Notes: generated by a model from the sequence alone, not told the origin. Numbered from the stretch's first letter, positions 1 through 7,174 are shown. The stretch: DNA of 17,882 bases from Solobacterium sp. (GCA_016284975.1 JAEEPV010000101.1:1-17882), one strand, 5' to 3'. Program-made: numbers and translations.

Positions 1-48
1 AGCTGCTGCATATTTTACCGGTCGTTCTGGCCGTTGACGGAGTTCGCA

Positions 49-1551
49 ATGACAAGTGAAGAACTGCTGAAACAATATAATGACTGGAAGTTTCGTCTTT
101 CTGTCTATGAAATGGCTTTAAGCATTATCGAGATCGATAAGCTGACCGTCGCTCCTGTCGCAGGTGCTTCCTACCGGGATGAAAGAACCGCTTTTCTTGC
201 CGGTGAGCACTTTTCCATCATGACCGATGAAGCCAGTCTGAATGTGGTCAAAGAACTGAAGGAATCTGCAGAGGATCCGGATATCCGCAAAGAGGCAGAG
301 ACTTATTACCGCGAGATTATGAAGATTGTCTCAATCCCGAAAGAAGACTATGTCGCTTTTCAACGGGCACGGGATGCTTCTTACGATGCATGGGTTGCCG
401 CACGGGAAGCCGATGACTATTCCATCTATGAACCGCATCTGAAATCCATGATCGAGTGGAGCAGAAAACTATATCGTTACCGCGACTGTAATCTTCCGCT
501 GTACGATCAGATGCTGGATGATTTTGAACCCGGCATGAATACAGCCGCTTATGACCGGTTCTTTGAATCCATTAAAGAAAAACTTCTGCCTTTCATTCAG
601 AAGGTGATCGAAGCAAAACCAATCGATGAATCTTTCCTGTATGAATCATGCGATACCGCAAAACAGAAAGCCTGGACCAAGCAGATTCTTCTCCCATATC
701 TTCGGTTTGATAAAGACTGGGGATTTCAGAATGAAACCGAACATCCGTTTACCAGCTGGACCTGCGAGAATGACTGCCGCACGACTACAAGGTATTTCGA
801 AAACAATGTCACTTCGTCGGTCTTCTCCACGATTCACGAGACAGGACATGCATGGTATGAACACAATATTTCTCCAAAATATGACGGTACGATTCTGTCG
901 ACCGGCGTATCCAGCGGCATGCATGAATCACAGTCCCGTTTCTGTGAGAACTACCTCGGCCGCTCTCTTCCCTTCTGGCAGGCAAACTACCGTTCACTGC
1001 AGGAAACCTTTCCGGATGTATTTGAGAACATCTCATTGGAGCAGTTTTACAGAGCCATCAATGCCTCAAAACGTTCTTTGATTCGTACGGAAGCAGATGA
1101 GCTGACGTATCCGATTCACATTCTGATCCGCTATGAGATTGAAAAAGGTCTCTTCAGCGGTTCGATTTCCACCGAACATCTGGATGAGACCTGGAATGAA
1201 ATCTATCAGAAGTATCTGGGCGTTCATGCCGATCGCGCATCCGACGGCATCCTGCAGGATGTGCACTGGTCTGATGCAAGTTTCGGTTACTTTCCGACCT
1301 ATGCCCTGGGCAGCGCATTTGCGGCACAGTTCTTCCATGCCATGAAACAGCAGATGGATGTAGACGCAGCGCTTCGTGAGAATCGTTACATCGACTGTAT
1401 ATACTGGCTGAAGGATCACATTCATCAGTACGGCGCCAGATACTCTGCCGATGAGATCATGGTCATGGCCACCGGAGAACCGTTCAACCCGAATTACTAT
1501 CTTGATTATCTGATCGAAAAATACAGCCGGCTCTATTCTATTTCGCTGTAG
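49..1551 (+). CDS. M32 family metallocarboxypeptidase
   Basis: Zinc carboxypeptidase of family M32 (Taq/Pfu carboxypeptidase type), expected to remove C-terminal residues from peptides in the cytoplasm. The protein has 500 residues, the usual family length. The zinc motif HETGH is at residues 263-267. HESQSRF follows, with Glu293 26 residues after the second His, the spacing expected of the third zinc ligand. The family block ILQDVHWSDASFGYFPTYALG lies further on. There is no signal peptide. An in-frame TTG exists at 34, but GGAG at 39-42 sits 6 bases before the ATG at 49, so I chose the ATG. The promoter is not visible because the window begins just upstream. The 3' end overlaps the convergent gene at 1533 by 19 bases, with no terminator between them. 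The family call is near certain; the physiological substrate is unknown. Confidence 0.96.
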   Translation: MTSEELLKQYNDWKFRLSVYEMALSIIEIDKLTVAPVAGASYRDERTAFLAGEHFSIMTDEASLNVVKELKESAEDPDIRKEAETYYREIMKIVSIPKEDYVAFQRARDASYDAWVAAREADDYSIYEPHLKSMIEWSRKLYRYRDCNLPLYDQMLDDFEPGMNTAAYDRFFESIKEKLLPFIQKVIEAKPIDESFLYESCDTAKQKAWTKQILLPYLRFDKDWGFQNETEHPFTSWTCENDCRTTTRYFENNVTSSVFSTIHETGHAWYEHNISPKYDGTILSTGVSSGMHESQSRFCENYLGRSLPFWQANYRSLQETFPDVFENISLEQFYRAINASKRSLIRTEADELTYPIHILIRYEIEKGLFSGSISTEHLDETWNEIYQKYLGVHADRASDGILQDVHWSDASFGYFPTYALGSAFAAQFFHAMKQQMDVDAALRENRYIDCIYWLKDHIHQYGARYSADEIMVMATGEPFNPNYYLDYLIEKYSRLYSISL

Positions 1552-2288
1552 CACGTATTTACCGCATACAGCATATTCAGTCTGTTATATTTCAACAAAG
1601 CGGCTGAAAGACGGTCATACTCGTCTTCCAGACCTTTTTGCTGTGCTTCATAGGGAGGCGAGTCATTCCATGAGCCGATGGCACCGAACACATCTCCTTT
1701 TGAGACCGCCCCCAGAATACTGCGATAAGGTTCCGGTACATTCGCAAACATATCGGTAGGCATTGTTCCCTTGCCGTCCAGAAGATCCTGTGCATCCTGG
1801 AAACACTGAGCAAAATACGGCTCTTCTATTCTTCTGGCAAGTTCCTCTATCTCCTGCAATACGCTGCGCAGTGTTTCTGTTTCATTTTGAAATACCGGAA
1901 TGCCCTTTGGCGCATCCGGCCATTCCTGTTCCTGATACGTCACGTGCCACATCGTTTCAGCTTTCTGAAATTCCCACTTCGGCAGTAAAGCAGCCACCGA
2001 TCCATCTTCCCGGAACAGTGCAAGATATGCCTGCGTTGTATTTACAAATCCAAGAATTCCCCGGTCTTTCACTGCTGTCGGCACCAGCATTCTCACTGCT
2101 TTCAGACCTCGCTTTACAGATATACGAAACCATTCTTCCTGACTGAACGTACTGCCAAAGCTCTGTGAGAAAACAAATTTGCGCTGAGCGACATATTTCA
2201 TTTCCACCGGTTCAAACGCTGTATTTCCCCGCAGTGCTTTTTCTGCATGCAGTGTCAGACTGCAGAGATCATACATTTCTCCATTCAT
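1533..2288 (-). CDS. Hypothetical soluble protein, last gene of the ZIP operon
   Basis: I do not recognise this 251-residue protein. It has no signal peptide, membrane segment or cysteine metal motif. The N-terminal half is mixed in character and contains the stretch FVFSQSFGSTFSQEEWF. A glutamate-rich helical section follows around residues 138-165 (LRSVLQEIEELARRIEEPY), then a C-terminal region with a Pro/Gly-containing middle and a likely final helix. The reading frame is open for 48 codons further upstream, but that part lies over the 3' end of the preceding gene. The ATG at 2288 has AAGGGAG about 7 bases upstream, so it is the likely start. The start is 16 bases after the stop of the solute-binding lipoprotein gene, indicating co-transcription and translational linkage. 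Its 3' end runs 19 bases into the convergent carboxypeptidase gene. Coding status is likely; function unknown. Confidence 0.8.
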   Translation of the reverse strand: MNGEMYDLCSLTLHAEKALRGNTAFEPVEMKYVAQRKFVFSQSFGSTFSQEEWFRISVKRGLKAVRMLVPTAVKDRGILGFVNTTQAYLALFREDGSVAALLPKWEFQKAETMWHVTYQEQEWPDAPKGIPVFQNETETLRSVLQEIEELARRIEEPYFAQCFQDAQDLLDGKGTMPTDMFANVPEPYRSILGAVSKGDVFGAIGSWNDSPPYEAQQKGLEDEYDRLSAALLKYNRLNMLYAVNTCYSEIE

Positions 2289-2304
2289 CTCCGTACTCCC
2301 TTTC

Positions 2305-3144
2305 TTACGGCTGCAGCGCCGGTACCGGATCAGACGAAGGAATCGTTTCCGCTTCCACATCTTTTCCATAGATATACTGCTGCGCCAATTCTTCCAGCCG
2401 TCCGCTTTCCCGCTCTTCTGCAATAAACGCATTTATATATTCCAGCAGCTCTTCGCTTCCATTCGGCAAAAGTGCACCCAGCTGTCCGCGGGTGAACGGA
2501 TCATTGATCAGAGGCGCCGCAAGCCGGTCATCCTTTGCACAGTAATACCCGGCCTCCAGAATCTCCGTGATCATGACATCCGCCTCTCCCTGCGCAATCA
2601 AACCCGGTATCTCTTCATTCACATCATGAATGATGAGTTCTGCTTCCGGAAGATTTTCCCTTGCGAACTTCTCATTGAGTCCGCCCGGGTTTTCCATCAC
2701 TCTGACTTCCGGCCGGTTGATTGCCTCAAGACTGGTATAGATTCCGGCATCCTCTGCTCTGCAAAGAACGGTTTTTCCATTTCCAAGATATCCATCCGAC
2801 ATCAGTGCCTGTTCTTTTCTCGCATCTGTGATCGTGATTCCGCACAGTGCCAGATCAAACTTTCCGGCAAGTGTATCTTCCATCAGTGTCGGCCAGGAAG
2901 TCGGCACATATTCAACCTTTACACCAAGCGATTCTGCAAGATCTTCTGCCAGGGCAGCATCAAATCCGACGTAGGTTCCGGTTGAAGGATCCAGAAAGGA
3001 CATCGGCTGATAATCACCGGTTGCCCCTACCCGCAGTACACCGGCTTTTTTGATTTTTTGAATCGCTTCCGGTTCTGTACTTTTGCCACATCCCGTCAAA
3101 ATCATCGCAGCCAGGATATTCAGTATCATCAGTATTTTTTTCAT
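2305..3144 (-). CDS. Family-3 solute-binding lipoprotein, cyclohexadienyl dehydratase-like
   Basis: Exported lipoprotein of 279 residues with the type II (SBP family 3) periplasmic-binding fold. The N-terminus MKKILMILNILAAMILTGC is a lipoprotein signal with the lipid-modified Cys at residue 19. The mature part starts IQKIKKAGVLRVG and includes GDYQPMSF, YVGFDAALAEDLAESLG, PTSWPTLM, GNGKT and NPGGLNEKFAREN, ending in the usual alpha-helical segment. PTSWPxLM, GKT and NPGGxNEKFA are, as I remember the family, typical of cyclohexadienyl dehydratase (PheC), an enzyme derived from amino-acid binding proteins, rather than of ordinary ABC receptors. No ABC permease or ATPase gene adjoins it. A longer frame begins at 3189, but that ATG lacks a ribosome site; the ATG at 3144 has GAGAG 7 bases upstream and gives a clean signal peptide. 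Fold and lipoprotein status are confident; dehydratase versus binding role is unresolved. Confidence 0.88.
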   Translation of the reverse strand: MKKILMILNILAAMILTGCGKSTEPEAIQKIKKAGVLRVGATGDYQPMSFLDPSTGTYVGFDAALAEDLAESLGVKVEYVPTSWPTLMEDTLAGKFDLALCGITITDARKEQALMSDGYLGNGKTVLCRAEDAGIYTSLEAINRPEVRVMENPGGLNEKFARENLPEAELIIHDVNEEIPGLIAQGEADVMITEILEAGYYCAKDDRLAAPLINDPFTRGQLGALLPNGSEELLEYINAFIAEERESGRLEELAQQYIYGKDVEAETIPSSDPVPALQP

Positions 3145-3192
3145 GCGCTTTCTCTCTTTCAAAAACTTCTCCTGTTCAGAGAAGTTCATTAT

Positions 3193-3978
3193 TTACCAGT
3201 CAGAATCCCAATCTGTATCACTGGAATCCCAGGAGTCATAGTCGGAAGAATCCGAAGAATGGCTCTCCCGGATTTCCTGATAGGTACTGGACTGCTTGAA
3301 ATCCGAAACACCCCAGTCCGAATCATAATCACTTCCAACGTAGTAATCCTCGTAGTCCGCAACCGGTTCAGTGTCAAGTTCATACCACCCGGATCCCGAA
3401 TCCGCATACCAGTCATCCCCGTAGTGATAGTAAATATTATTATTGATCTGGTAATAGCCGTCATGCTGGTGTGCAATATGCGAATAAAGAAAACTTCCGC
3501 CAGCCGCACCGAGAAATATCACCAGATAAAGAATAATCAGTTTCTTCAGGAAGCTTTTTTTGTTTGAAGGTTTCTCATCGCCGACTGGTTTTCCATCCGG
3601 ATAGATGCCTCGGTTATGACATTCTTCCAACAGCTTCTCAAACAGTTCATTTACCGCATAGGCTTCATCCGGTCCGCGATAGCGGACAGCCCGCTGCCCA
3701 TTGGCCTTGTTCTTGTAAACAACGTATTCATCTCCGTCTTTATAAATACCAAACGCTTTTGGCTCCTGAAAGTTTTCTCCGATAAAGAATCGCATCCGCA
3801 GCAGCGGCATACCACGCTCCGCACAGTATTCCTTCAGTTCCTCGATCGTTTTGGGAAGGAATACCGTCCGTTCCATCGGTTCGATATAGTTTGGATTCGG
3901 TGCTCCGCACTGCGGACATAGCCGATCCGTTGACAGTAATGTCGAACCGCAGTACTCACATTTTCCGGTAGATGCCAT
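3193..3978 (-). CDS. Zinc-ribbon, single-TM protein with Asp/Ser/Trp-rich tail
   Basis: Protein of 261 residues in three parts. An N-terminal zinc ribbon has paired cysteines C7-x2-C10 and C21-x2-C24 (CEYC, CPQC). A mixed alpha/beta region of about 110 residues follows (residues 30-140), with no family I recognise. A lysine-rich NKKSFLKK leads into one membrane segment at about 147-166. The remaining ~95 residues are very rich in Tyr, Asp, Ser and Trp, ending in repeats of DSDW/DSSD type. The positive charges before the membrane segment predict the zinc ribbon inside and the acidic tail outside the cell. The start ATG has AGGAG 11 bases upstream. It lies 41 bases after the ZIP transporter and 48 before the lipoprotein gene, with no terminator seen in either gap, so it is probably co-transcribed. 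Function unknown; a sensor or envelope scaffold would fit the layout but this is inference. Confidence 0.85.
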   Translation of the reverse strand: MASTGKCEYCGSTLLSTDRLCPQCGAPNPNYIEPMERTVFLPKTIEELKEYCAERGMPLLRMRFFIGENFQEPKAFGIYKDGDEYVVYKNKANGQRAVRYRGPDEAYAVNELFEKLLEECHNRGIYPDGKPVGDEKPSNKKSFLKKLIILYLVIFLGAAGGSFLYSHIAHQHDGYYQINNNIYYHYGDDWYADSGSGWYELDTEPVADYEDYYVGSDYDSDWGVSDFKQSSTYQEIRESHSSDSSDYDSWDSSDTDWDSDW

Positions 3979-4019
3979 AGTTGTTAATTCTCCTGATCTC
4001 TTCTATCTTAACGTACTTA

Positions 4020-4802
4020 TTATCCAAGTGCGACATCCAGTGTCATCATCAGGGTAAAGCCCAGTGCAAACATGAGAACACCGATATTGGAGTGTTCTCC
4101 TTCCGACATTTCCGGAATCAGTTCTTCTACCACAACATACAGCATTGCGCCTGCCGCAAAGCTCAGAAAATACGGCATGAACGGAGTAATTGCCTTTGAA
4201 GCAAGAATCGTCAGGAGCGCTCCGATCGGTTCCACCGCACCGGAAAGAACACCCAGTCCGAACGCTTCTGCTTTGGATTTTCCTTCCGCATGAAGCGGCA
4301 TGGAAATGATCGCACCTTCCGGAAAGTTCTGAATTGCGATACCAAGTGCCAGTGCCAGCGCACCGCCCGCTGTAATCAGCGCACTGCCGGAGCGATAACC
4401 CGCATATACCACACCTACGGCCATACCTTCCGGAATGTTATGGAGCGTTACCGCAAGCACCATCATCGTTGTCTTTTTCAGCCTGCTGTGAGGACCCTCT
4501 GCCTCTTCCGAATTCAGATGAAGATGCGGCGTCACACTGTCTAAAAACAACAAGAACAGAATACCGATCCAGAATCCGATCACAGACGGAAGAAACGCCA
4601 TCTTCCCCATTTCAACACACTGTTCCATTGCCGGAATCAGCAGACTCCAGATAGAAGCCGCAACCATAACCCCGCTTGCAAAACCCATCAGAGCACGCTC
4701 TACTGTACGGCTGAGATTGTGCTTCATGAAAAATACACAGCCAGCACCGGCCGCAGTACCAATAAACGGAATCAGAATTCCCATCAGAATAGTTTGATCC
4801 AT
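4020..4802 (-). CDS. ZIP family metal transporter (GufA/ZupT-like)
   Basis: Integral membrane protein of 260 residues that should carry a divalent metal such as zinc, manganese or iron into the cytoplasm. It has about eight hydrophobic segments. The two ZIP metal-site signatures are HNIPEG at residues 121-126 and QNFPEG at 158-163, with VVEELIPE at about 224-231 in a later helix. The loop between TM3 and TM4 (about 92-108) contains HLHLNSEEAEGPH, a His/acid-rich stretch typical of ZIP proteins. Length and motifs fit the bacterial GufA-type subgroup. The start is preceded by AGAGGTGA only a few bases from the ATG. It is the first gene of a probable four-gene minus-strand unit ending at 1533, and the region just upstream (4829-4862) holds a candidate operator. 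Metal specificity cannot be read from the sequence. Confidence 0.94.
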   Translation of the reverse strand: MDQTILMGILIPFIGTAAGAGCVFFMKHNLSRTVERALMGFASGVMVAASIWSLLIPAMEQCVEMGKMAFLPSVIGFWIGILFLLFLDSVTPHLHLNSEEAEGPHSRLKKTTMMVLAVTLHNIPEGMAVGVVYAGYRSGSALITAGGALALALGIAIQNFPEGAIISMPLHAEGKSKAEAFGLGVLSGAVEPIGALLTILASKAITPFMPYFLSFAAGAMLYVVVEELIPEMSEGEHSNIGVLMFALGFTLMMTLDVALG

Positions 4803-4828
4803 AACTCACCTCTGTAAAACCAGCATTT

Positions 4829-4862
4829 ACACTTTCAATTTAGTTAAAGCTAACACTTTCAA
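4829..4862 (-). promoter_or_regulatory. Candidate operator: palindrome between two 10-base direct repeats
   Basis: On the plus strand ACACTTTCAA occurs at 4829-4838 and again, exactly, at 4853-4862, a 24-base period. Between them at 4840-4853 lies TTAGTTAAAGCTAA, an imperfect palindrome with TTAG and CTAA arms. On the transcribed (minus) strand the direct repeats read TTGAAAGTGT, so each contains a -35-like TTGAAA. No convincing -10 hexamer sits at the right spacing. The TTAG...CTAA arms resemble sites of DtxR/MntR-type metalloregulators, which would suit the ZIP gene starting at 4802. Repeat and palindrome are seen directly; the regulator assignment is inference. Confidence 0.45.
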
Positions 4863-4904
4863 AACGGCCTTGCCAAGCAAAATGATTCCGATCCTTTCGG
4901 ACAT

Positions 4905-4932
4905 ATCAGAAAGCCGGTTATCCGTTTCTGAT
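4905..4932. other. Perfect 8-bp inverted repeat downstream of the lipoprotein hydrolase gene
   Basis: ATCAGAAA at 4905-4912 pairs perfectly with TTTCTGAT at 4925-4932 around a 12-base loop. It lies 16 bases after the stop codon of the minus-strand MBL-fold gene (stop at 4949). No T-run follows on either strand, so it is not a standard intrinsic terminator. It may stabilise the mRNA 3' end or act as a weak transcription boundary before the ZIP gene. Confidence 0.35.
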
Positions 4933-4948
4933 CCCCCGCTGAATTTCT

Positions 4949-5725
4949 CTATTCCTTTGTCAGCGGAATGGTTTCTCCTTCATTTACTACAAGCAGATTG
5001 TCTGCCGGAAAGGATTCCGCTCTTGCACGGTCAAAGTAAATACCGTCCTGTACGATCACATGATATGGAATCACATGTCTTGCCTGAATCCGATCCGCAC
5101 ACGAACCCGCTTCTTCCAGATCCATGTTGAACTGTCCGTCACAGCACAGAAATGCATAATCAATCTGTTCTTCTTTCAGGTCGTTCATCTGATCGACGGT
5201 GCTGGTATCTCCGCTGACATAAATCTTTATTCCGTCAGACAGCGTGATTACGTAGCCGACACAGGAATGGATATCATGATTCGGATTGTTTCCGGCTTCT
5301 GTGGCCTCAACTTTGACATAACCAAGATCAAACGTCTGATGTATTCCTTCACGCAGGGCGTCTGAAGCGGTAATGACTCTGCAGTCTTCGGCCCGCTCAT
5401 GCACAAGTTCCGGATTGTTATGATCGTAATGATCATGTGTAATCAGAATCAGATCGGCGGGTTTGTCATAGCCCTCCGGCGCATATGGATCAATATAGAT
5501 CACTTTGTTTTCCGGTGTTGTGATACGCAGGCTGGCATGACCCTGGTAGAGCAGTTCTCCCGATGAGGCTGTAACCGGGCTGGCATCCTCTGCCGGTTCG
5601 GTTTCCGTACTCACTTCTGAGGAGACTTCCTCTTCCTTCTGTCTGGTATCGGTATTTTCTGCTTTCCCGCAGGCTGTTAGTATCGCCAGCGTAAATACGG
5701 ATATACAAATTAAATAACGTTTCAT
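4949..5725 (-). CDS. Lipoprotein with metallo-beta-lactamase fold (UlaG-like hydrolase)
   Basis: Exported lipid-anchored hydrolase of 258 residues. The signal MKRYLICISVFTLAILTAC places the lipid-modified Cys at residue 19. An acidic, Ser/Thr/Glu-rich linker (about 22-55) leads to a metallo-beta-lactamase domain. The domain opens with a Gly-His-Ala (GHAS) strand, then the metal motif H97-D98-H99-Y100-D101-H102. Further ligands are probably His150 or His153, Asp173 in SGDTS, and His222 in IPYH. This short pattern matches the UlaG-like/beta-lactamase-like group that cleaves phosphodiesters, lactones or similar bonds; the substrate is not predictable. Most such proteins are cytosolic, so the lipoprotein signal is notable. 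GGGAGG lies 4 bases before the ATG. It is divergent from the gene at 5802; a -10-like TATGAT (5743-5748) could drive it. Confidence 0.92.
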   Translation of the reverse strand: MKRYLICISVFTLAILTACGKAENTDTRQKEEEVSSEVSTETEPAEDASPVTASSGELLYQGHASLRITTPENKVIYIDPYAPEGYDKPADLILITHDHYDHNNPELVHERAEDCRVITASDALREGIHQTFDLGYVKVEATEAGNNPNHDIHSCVGYVITLSDGIKIYVSGDTSTVDQMNDLKEEQIDYAFLCCDGQFNMDLEEAGSCADRIQARHVIPYHVIVQDGIYFDRARAESFPADNLLVVNEGETIPLTKE

Positions 5726-5801
5726 AATTCCTCCCGGCTTCCATCATATACCCGATGGGTTTACCGGAATCATCGGAATTGTCCTATCATAGTAATGGCA
5801 G

Positions 5802-7133
5802 ATGATACAAAGTGATATTCATACAATTACGTATCAGAACGGTGTGATTCAGCGCGTACAGGCGGTAACAGCCGACAGCTGGAAGGAGTTTTCCTTTTTC
5901 GAACCCAGTGATCCCAAAGATGCGTTTGATCAGGTTTCGGAACTCTATCGGGATTACATCATTCCCCGATACGGTTTTCTTCTGGGCACAATTATCCTGT
6001 TCCGGATTCCGGAGGGATTTGAACTTCCATCGCAGAAGGTCATTGGAAACACACAGTTTTTTACAGATGAATCCTATCTGTCCCAGCGATTCCGCATGCA
6101 TGTTCATCTTCATCATCGAACACTTTGCTTTACTGATGAATCCACACAAAAGCTTTTTGAGGTACTGAATGATGCGGGCTGCATTACCGTTGTTTCGGGA
6201 AAACTGCCGTTTCTTTCTGTACTGCCGGTCGGAAAAACACTCGGCTTTCTGAGTAAGAGCCCATCTTCACAGCTCTGCGTCAACGTGTCTTTTTTCACCA
6301 TGACACCGCTTGATATCACAACTCCGTTCGATGTGATCGGTACAACAATCGGGATGTGCGTAAAAGACGGAGCTCTTTTTTCTCCTCCGCTGTTCAGCCG
6401 GGAAGCTCTGCTTGTTGCAGAGGAAGGATCGGTAACGATCCGAAGCGTTTTACTAAGTGAGATCACCGTCGAGATCGATGGAACCGTCTATCAGAACGGA
6501 AACAACTGTGTCTTTTATTCCCGCCCGGACCATACACATACACCACGGGGCGGATATGATCTTGTCATAACCGGAAGAACACTTACCGCATTCTGTACCG
6601 GCGGGCATACACCGATCCCATCCTCCGGTTTTGTGATTCACTGCAGCGAAAAGCCGCGGATAAGCGGTTCCCCGATCATCTTTCATGGATTTGAACACAT
6701 TCTTTTCGGCATTCAGGGAGGAAACAGTGCTGTCATAAACGGAATCAAAACGGATCACTTCGTATCGAAGTTTCACGATACCCGTGCCTTCTGGACCGTT
6801 TCCTATCCCCCGACACTTTATCCGATTCATTTCAGCAAAGACCGTGCTCCGAGAATTCTGCTTGGAACAAACCGCGATCAGAAACCGATGATTCTCTGGC
6901 TTGAAGGAGCCGGAAAATATGGTTATCAGCCTGGAAAAGGCAGCTGCGGTGCGACCCTGGCGGAAAGCGCGGACATTGCGGTACAGCTGGGAATGACCAA
7001 TGCGATTCATCTGGATGGCGGCGGTTCGGCAGAAATTCTGCTGAACGGAATCAAACACCTTGCCGTATCAGACCGTGACCCTGAAACCTATGCTGAAAAG
7101 GAACGCGCTGTATCTATGGCGCTGAAAATCTAA
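5802..7133 (+). CDS. Phosphodiester glycosidase (NAGPA domain) protein without signal peptide
   Basis: Protein of 443 residues whose C-terminal ~220 residues match the NAGPA / phosphodiester glycosidase (DUF2233) family, named after the enzyme that removes GlcNAc from GlcNAc-1-phospho-mannose. The visible signature is NAIHLDGGGSAEILLNG (Asp405-Gly-Gly-Gly-Ser409), preceded by RAPRILLGTNRD and the GKGSCGATLAESA stretch. The N-terminal half (about 1-200) has several beta-strand-like segments and I cannot assign it. No signal peptide, lipobox or membrane segment is visible, unlike most bacterial relatives, which are exported. The ATG at 5802 has no real Shine-Dalgarno site; a -10-like TATCAT at 5785-5790 is so near that the transcript leader may be only a few bases. 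A strong terminator overlaps the stop codon. It stands alone as a single-gene unit. Domain call is good; substrate unknown. Confidence 0.87.
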   Translation: MIQSDIHTITYQNGVIQRVQAVTADSWKEFSFFEPSDPKDAFDQVSELYRDYIIPRYGFLLGTIILFRIPEGFELPSQKVIGNTQFFTDESYLSQRFRMHVHLHHRTLCFTDESTQKLFEVLNDAGCITVVSGKLPFLSVLPVGKTLGFLSKSPSSQLCVNVSFFTMTPLDITTPFDVIGTTIGMCVKDGALFSPPLFSREALLVAEEGSVTIRSVLLSEITVEIDGTVYQNGNNCVFYSRPDHTHTPRGGYDLVITGRTLTAFCTGGHTPIPSSGFVIHCSEKPRISGSPIIFHGFEHILFGIQGGNSAVINGIKTDHFVSKFHDTRAFWTVSYPPTLYPIHFSKDRAPRILLGTNRDQKPMILWLEGAGKYGYQPGKGSCGATLAESADIAVQLGMTNAIHLDGGGSAEILLNGIKHLAVSDRDPETYAEKERAVSMALKI

Positions 7134-7161
7134 CCCGGAGTTTTCGCTCCGGGTTCTTTTT
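7132..7161 (+). terminator. Intrinsic terminator of the NAGPA gene
   Basis: A perfect 9-bp stem, AACCCGGAG (7132-7140) with CTCCGGGTT (7147-7155) and loop TTTTCG, is followed by CTTTTT. It starts within the TAA stop codon. The convergent gene ending at 7175 may share the hairpin, but its T-run on the minus strand is poor. Confidence 0.93.
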
Positions 7162-7174
7162 CATCTTTCTTTTT

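Noticed and set aside
626..1081. Open frame of 151 codons on the plus strand
   Set aside because: Lies wholly within the M32 carboxypeptidase gene in another frame, has no ribosome site, and its composition is Arg/Pro/Ser-rich as expected of a shadow frame.
3144..3189. Longer N-terminus for the solute-binding lipoprotein
   Set aside because: The added 15 residues are charged and would bury the signal peptide, and the ATG at 3189 has no ribosome site.
3058..3567. Open frame of 169 codons on the plus strand
   Set aside because: Antisense to the zinc-ribbon protein gene and the lipoprotein N-terminus, which have clear domain evidence; the frame itself is low-complexity Ile/Val/Arg.
6453..7058. 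Open frame of 201 codons on the minus strand
   Set aside because: Antisense to the conserved NAGPA catalytic domain, with no recognisable motif and no ribosome site.
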